Shown: in pieces, positions 56,260 through 64,000 of the stretch
Numbering within the stretch: position 1 is the stretch's first letter
How the letters are laid out: each line of letters begins with the position of its first letter
Assembly (NCBI GenBank): GCA_030765065.1
Contig: CM060990.1
Location: forward strand, 8,927,501-8,991,500
From: Deroplatys truncata
Taxonomy: Eukaryota > Arthropoda > Insecta > Mantodea > Mantidae
Reading direction: 5' to 3'
DNA: 64,000 nucleotides
Notes under the pieces: generated by a model
What the model saw: only the letters and a program-made list of their open reading frames with translations
The model's database searches: none
Told to the model about the DNA's origin: nothing
Translations under genes and position numbers: made by a program

Positions 56260-57610
56260 AGGAAAGAATCTGTTATATAGGAAGCAAAGAATTCCGGTGC
56301 ATAGAAGACAAAGAAATCCGGTAGTTAGGAGGCAAAGAATTACGGTACACAGGAGGCAAAGAACTGCGGTACTGAGGAGGCAACAAACTCCATTAGAGAG
56401 GGGGGAAAGAATTCCGATACATGGTAGCCAAAGAACTCCGGCACACAAAAGGAAATGAACTCTGGTACATAGAAAACAATGAACCATCGTACAAAGGGAC
56501 AAAGATCTCCTGTACATAGGGGCAAAGAACTCTGGTACATAGGAAGCAAAGTAAACCGGTACTTACGAGGCAAAGAACTACGGTACTTGGGGGAAGAGAA
56601 TTCCGGTACAGATGAGCCAAACAACTCCGGTACAGAGGAGACAAAGAACTCCGGTAGATAGGCAAAGAACCCCGGTACATTGAGGAAAAGAACTCCGGTA
56701 CATAGGAGGCAAAGGACTCTGCTGAATAGCAGGAAATGAACTCCGGTACATAGGAGGCAATAATCTCCGGTACAGAGGGGGCAAAGAACTCCGGTACCTA
56801 GGAGGCAAATTTCTGCGGCACATAGGAGGCAATTATCTCCGGTACATACTAGGCAAATAACTCCGGTACAGAGGGGGCAAAGAACTCCGGTACATAGAAG
56901 GAAATTTCTGCGGCACATAGGAGGCAATTATCTCCGGTACATACTAGGCAAATAACTCCGGTACAGAGGGGGCAAAGAACTCCGGTACCTAGGAGGCAAA
57001 TTTCAGCGGCACATAGGAGGCAATTATCTCCGGTACATACTAGGCAAATAACTCCGGTACAGAGGGGGCAAAGATCTCCGGTACATAGGAGGAAATTTCT
57101 GCGGCACATAGGAGGCAATTATCTCCGGTACATACTAGGCAAATAACTCCGGCAAATAGGAGGCAAGGAACTCTAGTACATAGGAGGCAAAGAACTCCGG
57201 CACATAGGAGGAAATGAACTCCGGCAAATAGGATGCAAGGAACTCTGTAATGAGGAAGCAAGGAGTTTGTTATAATTTATCAATATATAAAGTTGACCAT
57301 CTTGCTAAGCCAATGTTCACACGGAGGGAAATGAACTCCGGTACATAGGAGGCAAATATCTACGGCACATAGGAGGCAAGGAACTCTAGTACATAGGAGG
57401 CAAATATCTCCGGCACATAGGAGGAAATGAACTCCGGCAAATAGGAGGCAAGGAACTCTAGTACATAGGAGGCAAAGAAATCCGGCACATAGGAGGAAAT
57501 GAACACCGGCAAATAGGAGGCAAGGAACTCTGTAATGAGGAAGCAAGGAGTTTGTCATAGTTTTTCTATATATAACGTTGGCCATCTGCTAAACCTATGT
57601 TCACATGGAA
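56260..57610. repeat. 24-bp minisatellite array, right part, with higher-order repeats
   Basis: The same 24-bp unit continues. Between about 56770 and 57130 a four-unit block of 95-96 bp is itself repeated: AAATTTCTGCGGCACATAGG recurs at spacing 95, 96 and 95. Nearer the right edge a larger block of about 285 bp is duplicated, including a non-unit segment (AATGAGGAAGCAAGGAGTTTGT then a TATA-rich stretch and CTAAGCCAATGTTCACACGG) at 57249-57323 and 57534-57606. So the array grew by both local and segmental duplication. Confidence 0.93.
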
Positions 57611-58550
57611 GGAAATTTGTGTAAGTTTTATAAGTGCTAAACCATATCAGTTAAACAAATGTTTACTGGACAAAAATGTGCATTATTTTAGACATACTAT
57701 GTGTCTCAATTTTTTGTACATCAGGCAATTTCGATATATCCTTTATCATTGATTCGAATTTTTCCATAATTTTGTCACATTTTGAAGTGCTGTCGCAATT
57801 GAGTTGTTTCTCGCGATGTCATGGAATTTGAAGGCAGCTTATAGCGAGCTATTTTTAAACATGGAACTGTCGCTTAGCATCCCCTTGTACCCTCTACGAA
57901 ATGTGCAATGAAACCCTTTATCTCCATTACCACGTATTGAACAGAAAAATAAGTTTTTCTAAGAGTAATCTGTCGAAATGATATTAAAAAAAAGATAGTG
58001 GATGAAGATTGTCACGTGAATGTAGCACATCAGATATTTTTTAAACTTGCAGCAACAGAAGCATGCCGCAGCAGAGTCATGAAAAAAGGGCATGGGTCTT
58101 TGCGTCAGCGTTCTATGGTTCAAACACCGACCGAAGTGTCTTTTTTCCCTTTTTAATTATAACTTATTCATATACTGTACTTAGGTTTTTTAATTTCGCT
58201 TTTATTTATTTTCATTCTCTGATAAAAGCTTCGAACTTACCAGGGGAAACCAGTCGTCTATTTAGGCTTCTCCATCTCTCGCTTTATCTTAGGCTCGAGA
58301 TAAATTAAGTCCCAGGAGTCGCGATAGAAGTAGAGGAGCTGTCGGTGCTCAGTGAAATCTAATATTTCTGCATTATTGTATGTCTATACTCAAATCAACA
58401 AATTTTAACAAAGTTTGCTCTTTGTGCTTTACAGTGGCAATTACAACCTTAACATAAAATTCAAAGAAATATTTATAAGAATCTTTAGAGCAATAATTTT
58501 ATCATAACCTAATAATAATATAATTATAATAATAAAAATAATAATACCGC
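57611..58550. other. Spacer, nothing recognised
   Basis: AT-rich. One 81-codon plus-strand frame (58063-58308) is unrecognised. An (AAT)n-like imperfect run lies at 58510-58547. Confidence 0.4.
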
Positions 58551-58551
58551 A

Positions 58552-58697
58552 CCTTTGACACACACATTATATACGAACTTAATTTGTCTGCATCCAGTTC
58601 CCATCACCAGATTAACACACACTTTTGACACACTCACACACACACACACACATTATATACGAACTTAATTTGTCTACATCCAGTTCTCATCACCACT
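58552..58697. repeat. Tandem duplication with (CA)n run
   Basis: A segment of about 70 bases (TTTGACACAC, then CATTATATACGAACTTAATT, TGTCTGCATCCAGTTC, CATCACCA) occurs twice in direct orientation, at about 58554-58614 and 58624-58696. The second copy has an expanded (CA)n tract at 58632-58651. Confidence 0.88.
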
Positions 58698-58699
58698 AC

Positions 58700-59200
58700 A
58701 GCAGGGAACACTGCTGACTGCATGCGACTTCCGAGCCTGGCACAAAGAAGCAAGCAAGGGAATTTACTTTAAGATGTCACGTGATGCACCACACCTCTTT
58801 ATGTGAAGTTGCGTTATCTTTGATAACATCATCAGTGGATTCATCCTGCGCAAAGTTACTCGCGACTCTGTGATCCAGATAGAGAAAAAATTAAACAGAG
58901 AATTTAAAGTCGTTCAAATATCCTATGTAAGCATGAATAAAATAGAAATATGGTGCGTTTATAGAAATAACGAAATTGTGCACTTATATGCACATAAAAT
59001 TGGGTTCAAATGAATAAACATTTCATAATTCGTACACATAATAGATATATATAAGCATACATACTTCCGGCCCTGTTTATGTGACACAGTTTACTCAAAC
59101 TTCTCTCTCTGAAGCAACACTAAGTGGCAAAGTACAAAATAATCTTAGAGCTATACACATTCTAAAAATACTGACTGAAACTTTACATTATAAATGAAAT
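58700..59200. other. Spacer, nothing recognised
   Basis: Non-coding between the duplication and the 3' end of the second hAT coding remains. No hAT-type terminal repeat was identified here. Confidence 0.35.
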
Positions 59201-61406
59201 TTAAGAGAGAAAGTGGAAATCTTCTCTTTCCAAATTTATTGATACATGTTTTGGAAACTTCACCTTAAAAATATACTGGAAGTGTTTTATTTCATCTTTC
59301 AATTTTTTACTCAGATCTTTAGGGTAGTTTGAAGTGAGATTCCTGGTGAAACTATTCAAATCTTGTTCTGGTATTTCTTTTGTCATGTCAGGAATTAAAT
59401 CAGTGGTTAGGCACAAATATTGAGCTTCTTTAGAATGAGCATTTAATTGGGATATGATGTTTTCTGTGAAACAATTTAAAATGATATTCTTGAAGTGTTC
59501 ATCATCATCACTTCCCAATATACTATGCTATACTTTATCTCCAAGAAAAACACTTTTCCTTTTTCTTGATATTATTCAAATTCCTCACCAGTGTGTATTC
59601 AGCTGCAATTCATTTTAGCTTCTTCAAGGAAAGTGGGCCAATAAACATTCAGTTTCTGCATGTCCTCTTTAAGTTAGTTTACGTTTTGCTAGACGTGCAG
59701 TAAATCATATCCTTGTTTTGCAAAATAGCGCTCTCAAACTTGAGCTTTTTAAGAATATCTGTTCAAATTATTAAGAGAAGAATATTCTTAAATAAAATAA
59801 TCAATCCTGTTACTTCTGCTAGAGCTTCTTTGATTAGGTTACAGTCTGTCTTAGCACAATGAGGAACTGATATTATCCTTGAGTCCTTCAGCCAAGGGTG
59901 TCACAGCATCTGCTCTTGAACTCCACTGAGTTTCTGAAAGTTTGTGACGTGATGCCGTCTCGCAGGACTGCCACTAAAAGAATTATATAATTGATTTACA
60001 AAATTGGAAAATGTTACAAACTGTGTGAAACTTCTGAAAGAGTAAGGAAGATAGGGTAGGTGAGTTGCAGATGGAGAAAGCTCCTTAATGATAGCTTTAA
60101 CTGCTTTTTAACTACTTTGATGTGGTCAGACTTGTTGGCACCATTGTCATAATATGTACCTCGGCATTTCTCTGTACAAATGTTGTGATGTTTGAAATTT
60201 TCTACAATAGCATTTGCTATCTCCTTGCCTGTTTTCTTGTGGAAATAACAAAAGCTTTAAATAACCTTCATATATTTTTCGTTAATGTTCCTCTCCACAA
60301 TAAAAAAACATATTTTACTATTAAAACATTCTGCTGTGTTTTGATAGAGACGTTGCATCGCATATGGATAAATATACACAGATTCTCTCTTTCCTGTATA
60401 TGTGGTATAATATTCTGTTTGCACACAACGACAGATGCTCATCTTGTGCTCTTCGGGATAAATAATGAACAGTTTTATTATTTTCTGTAGAAAATTCTTC
60501 ACATGAAGCGAATATTCTCTAAGAAATGGATCATATTCTCCGAGTAGTTTAGTCACAGCTAAAATTTGCCATTGGCACGATCTCCTAATCTGCTACAATT
60601 GCCTCTAAATGCAAGATTTCTAGATACAAGGAAGACAGTAACATCCAGTAGTCTTTTCAGCAACTCTTTCATAAATTCTTGTTCTTTAGATATTTGTGTT
60701 TGAAGGTCGTCATCCATTTCAGAACTTAATAAACTCAATTCCAGATTTATCCAAGACACGTAAGTAGTTTTATGGCTACGACAGTTCAAATGCTGAGGTA
60801 GGCTGTGATGATCAAGTATAATCAAATCCCTCTCGCTTCCCCAGTCTAGATGATTCTGAATCAGAGTCTTCAAACAGCAGACATGGTCCACAGAAGAGGC
60901 TTTCTTGAGTATCACTCCAAGCTAACCAGTCTCTTTCCGTTTGACATTTTTCGGGGGAGTATTTAGAATAAGGATGATGCTATGTATATTTCCGGTTTTT
61001 AATTATAATATTCTTGCAAACTTTGAATATTTATTCCAGGCAAACCTTTCTTAACCACTGTTTCTCTCGCAACATTTGTAATTTTTGGTAGCCACTGTCC
61101 AGGATCTGAGGGTCTCGACTATCTCTCGAAGTAGACTCAGAGTCTGACACTTCATTAAAGGCAACTTCTGTCTTACCTTGGACTGGTGGTAAATAGAGAG
61201 GTACCTGATACTCACGAGATGTAACAGGATCATGTTCGCCTACATTATCTTCTGTTTCTATATTTCTTTGCGTCTTAGAATTTGGTAGAACTGTTAATGT
61301 TAAAGTAAGTGGTTATTGTTGTACATTGTCGAACTTCTTCCTGGTATTTGTTTCTTTCTTCGTTTTTAAACACTTTTAGCACCTGACTTGTAACGATAGC
61401 TGGCAT
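59201..61406 (-). pseudogene. DUF4371-type hAT transposase, heavily decayed
   Basis: Minus-strand fragments follow the order of hAT transposases of the DUF4371/ZMYM-like type. A possible start lies at 61406. PSDPGQWLPKITNVARETVV (near 61110) resembles the DPxxWP block before the TTF finger. LLKRLLDVTVFLVSRNLAFR (60660-60600) is the conserved VxLFLAxQNLAFRGH block, followed by LGEYDPFLREY. HYLSRRAQDEHLSLCANR (about 60475) corresponds to the YLSxxxQNEFI block. YDNGANKSDHIK (near 60140) matches the GYDNGANMxG block, and SVEFKSRCCDTLG the TRWxxRxxAV block. The tail (59518-59201, 105 codons) ends without the C-terminal dimerisation motif. Stops and frameshifts are frequent throughout. Element ends were not found. 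Confidence 0.72.
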
Positions 61407-61409
61407 TAT

Positions 61410-62440
61410 AGCTGTAAGGTAAACACATACAGTACCTACTTAACTACTCCGTAAGCAATTATAACTGCACTGGATTAATTTTAAATTTATTCAGAGCACC
61501 ACAGATTAAACTAGCTCTCTAATAAGGAAATACTTTCAAACAATTCGCTGCCGTTTACCCATCGACAATTGTTAACTTCAAATATACCGAGTTGCGCGGT
61601 TACGCCGCTCCCTGCTTGTAGCACGCGACTTCGTCATTGCTGCTGACAATCAAATTTTAGAAATTATCTGCGTATTTCGCTATGCTATTGCCAATTTACA
61701 ATACGGGAATTGAAACGAAAATCGCCGCTGTCAGAATTACAAACTAATGTGCATAAATGGATGATTGTACCACAACCGCGGCAGTTTAGAAACGGAACCC
61801 GCAAAATAAATTTCGAGACAAGTTTGACAAGGCTTTAGGGCGCTTGTAACTTAAAGGTCTTGGGCCGTTTTCGCCTCCCTCATCGTCTGCTGGAAGACAA
61901 GATCTAACATCTGCTATTACATACATTCTTGCAACATTTGTGAAGCCACCTCTAGGAGTTTGGCCCATTTGAGTGGTGCACATTGAACCAATTGCGTCGA
62001 TGACGTCAGCCGACGCAGCGCCAAGTGACGCACGTTCGGGAATGGGAAGACCCTCCGGGCCGGCCAAGCTCTTGAGACACAGCGAGGTAGAGATGCAGCA
62101 TAGCTTTTGAGATGCACTTTGGCGGCGCTGTAGTAAAGTTACATTACATACTTTTCGGACAATTCCAAATTATTTCAAACCTCTGTTGGTAAGTAACTTT
62201 TAAAACATATCCTTTGTTTTGTTTTTACATCACGGTTTAATGAGTAGCAGTGATACATTTCAATGACAGCACGAGTGTTTAATTTCGTTCTAAATATTAG
62301 CTTCGTCAGTTGTACAGAAAGCAAGGATTGTTAAAATTGTTAAATTATTCAAAGTGTATTACAATAATATGTTAACGCATTTAAAGCAGAACTTGAAATA
62401 TACTGAAAGTCAAATCATTTCTGAGAACTGTCAAGTAAAC
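61410..62440. other. Spacer with an unrecognised GC-rich open frame
   Basis: The segment 61840-62110 is GC-richer than its surroundings and holds a 93-codon minus-strand frame (62067-61786) starting MAGPEGLPIPERASLGAASA. No domain is recognised. It may belong to the leader of the second hAT element, or to another repeat. The rest is AT-rich. Confidence 0.35.
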
Positions 62441-62443
62441 ATA

Positions 62444-63680
62444 AACTATGTGATCAAAAGTATCCGGACACCCCCACAAACATACGTTTTTCATCTTAGG
62501 TGCATTTTGCTGCCACCTACTGCCTGGTACTCATTATCCGCAACCTCAGCAGTCATTAGACCTCGTGAAACAGCAGAATGGGACGCTCCGTGGAACTCAC
62601 GGACTTCGAACATGGTCAGGTGATTGGGTGTCACTTGTGTCAGAAGTCTGTACGCGAGATTTTCACACTCCTAAACATCCCTAGGTCCACTGTTTCTGAT
62701 GTGACAGTGAAGTGGAAACGTGTAGGGACATGTACAGCACAAAAGCGTACAGGCCAACCTCGTCTGTTGACTGACAGAGCCCTCCGACATTTGAAGAGGG
62801 TCGTAAAGAGTAATAGGTAGACATCTATCCAGACCATCAACAGGAATTCCAAACTGCATCAGGATCCACTCCAAGTACTACGACAGTTAGGCGTGCGGTG
62901 AGAAACCTTGGATTCCATGGTAGAGTGGCTGCTCATAAGCCACACATCACGCAGGAAAATGCCAAACGACGCCTCGCTTGGTGTAAGGAGCGTCAACATT
63001 ACACGATTGAACAGTGGCAACACGTTGTGTGGAGTGACGAATCACGGTACACAATGTGGCGATCCGATGGCAGGGTGTGGGTATGGCGAATGCCCGGTGA
63101 ACGTCATCTGCCAGCGTGTGTAGTGGCAACAGGGAAATTCGGAGCTGATGGTGTTATGGTGTGGTCGTGTTCTTTCTGGAGGGAGCTTGCACCTTGCGTG
63201 GCACGATCACAGCGCAGACCTACATTGATATTTTAAGCACCTTCTTGCTTCCCACGGTTGAAGAGCAATTCGGGGATGGCGATTGCATCTTTCAACACGA
63301 TCGAGCACCTGTTCAAACTGCATAGGCTGTGGCGGAGTGGTTACACGACAATAACATCCCTGCAATGGACCGATCTGCACAGAGTCATGACCTAAATCCT
63401 ATAGAACACCTTTGGGATGTTTTGGAATGCCGACTTCGTGCCAGGCCTCACCGACCTACATCGATACCTCTCCTCAGTTGCGCACTCCGTGAAGAATGGG
63501 CTGCCATTCCCCAAGAAACCTTCCAGCACCTGATTGAAAGTATGCCTGCGAGAGTGAACGCTGTCATCAAGGCTAAGGGTGGGCCAACATCATATTGACT
63601 TCCAGCATTACCGATGGAGGGCGCCACGAACTTGTACGTCATTTTCAGGCAGGTGTCCAGATACTTTTTATCACATAGTG
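62444..63680 (+). mobile_element. Tc1-family DNA transposon, complete ends, copy 2
   Basis: A 1237-bp element of the same family as 2375-3575, in opposite orientation. Left end AACTATGTGATCAAAAGTAT from 62444, inverse right end to 63680 (…TATCACATAGTG), TA duplications at 62442-62443 and 63681-63682. It is slightly longer than copy 1 and its reading frame is better preserved. Confidence 0.94.
62578..63598 (+). pseudogene. Tc1-type transposase, degenerate
   Basis: Three fragments in three registers form a full Tc1 transposase. (1) 62578-62820: MGRSVELTDFEHGQVIGCHL with the first helix-turn-helix (NIPRSTVSDVTVKWKRVGTC), ending in a TAG. (2) 62898-63236: [20 protein letters not shown], then [20 protein letters not shown] with the first catalytic Asp (WSDES) and ADGVMVWSCSFWRELAPCV. 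(3) About 63250-63598: QHDRAPVQTA (second Asp), then SHDLNPIEHLWDVLECRLRA with the catalytic Glu of DD34E, ending GGPTSY. One nonsense codon and at least two frameshifts inactivate it. The family protein is about 340 residues. Confidence 0.92.
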
Positions 63681-63812
63681 TATAAGAAAGAAAACCAAAT
63701 GTAATTGTAAAGAAATATTTACATTCAAGTTACAATAAAATACGTAACAGAAATTTTCTGTTAATGTTTAACCTAACTTTCCTTCACTCTAGACTTAACC
63801 TCATAGAAATGA

Positions 63813-64000
63813 AATTGAGTTTTTATTTATGGACGCTCTTTAACTACTATGGTTCTTAGCGTCCCATTCTATATTGGGCGTGAAAGACCGGAAGTTTTGC
63901 TCAGAGGCCTCTTTATCAGGCTTGAGGTTCTTTTACGTGCCGTAAATATACGACACGGGACCACCGGCTTTACTTCCCTTCCGAAGGAAGCCGTGCTAAG
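63813..64000 (-). mobile_element. tRNA-derived SINE (family A), cut by window end
   Basis: On the minus strand the 3' end GCGTCCATAAATAAAAACTC and body words (GGTCCCGTGTCGTATATTTA, GGAAGGGAAGTAAAGCC) match the full copy at 55954-56250. The tRNA head would lie beyond position 64000. Confidence 0.88.

Noticed and set aside
60122..60490. 122-codon plus-strand frame with hydrophobic segments resembling a membrane protein
   Set aside because: It is the antisense of the hAT transposase remains, whose family motifs read on the minus strand.
1..64000. A novel defence system, biosynthetic cluster or other multi-gene system
   Set aside because: All recognisable coding remains belong to transposable elements of known superfamilies. 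No set of intact neighbouring genes exists that could form such a system.

Overview
This window looks like a stretch of repeat-rich intergenic or heterochromatic DNA from an insect. I infer a large-genome polyneopteran (cockroach, termite, cricket or stick-insect type) from the mixture of families: Tc1, mariner and HTH/DDE-type IS630-Tc1-mariner elements, hAT elements, Tx1/L1-like, RNase H-bearing and RTE-like non-LTR retrotransposons, several tRNA-derived SINEs and large minisatellite arrays. The species call is inference. I found no convincing host gene, rRNA, functional tRNA, CRISPR array or bacterial-type operon. Every coding region I recognise belongs to a mobile element, and all of them are broken by stops, frameshifts or truncation.

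Layout, left to right. 1-8.9 kb: AT-rich unique-looking DNA with a complete-ended Tc1 element (2375-3575), a complete-ended mariner (4503-5847) and two tRNA-derived SINE remnants. 9.0-11.8 kb: a long-TIR IS630-Tc1-mariner element (8959-10725) and a 96-bp tandem array. 13.2-13.6 kb: a compact retroposon combining a tRNA-like segment with long inverted arms. 14.4-25.4 kb: two non-LTR retrotransposons on the minus strand. The first is a 5-kb Tx1/L1-like element with ORF1, endonuclease and a mutated reverse transcriptase; next to it lie the scattered gag, endonuclease, RT and RNase H remains of a second. 25.7-26.7 kb: a 52-bp minisatellite. 28.6-34.7 kb: an LTR-like repeat, a SINE and a 4.07-kb hAT element with exact 8-bp target duplications. 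35-41.6 kb: more SINEs, microsatellites and an 85-bp minisatellite with higher-order structure. 42.5-51.7 kb: another HTH/DDE element with intact ends, a coiled-coil ORF relic, a relic of a second Tx1-like ORF1, a second LTR-like repeat, a mariner 3' fragment and an RTE fragment. 54.5-57.6 kb: a 24-bp minisatellite interrupted by a cleanly inserted SINE. 58.5-63.7 kb: a decayed DUF4371-type hAT and a second copy of the same Tc1 family as at 2.4 kb, in the opposite orientation. The window ends inside a SINE.

The genes do not form a pathway. What can be read is the history of the locus: transposons and retroposons entering one another and entering tandem arrays, with target-site duplications that still date several events relative to each other. 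The most unusual structures are the tRNA-like foldback retroposon at 13.2 kb, the higher-order tandem arrays at 40.3 and 56.7 kb, and the hAT element whose protein resembles the family that gave rise to vertebrate CGGBP1.
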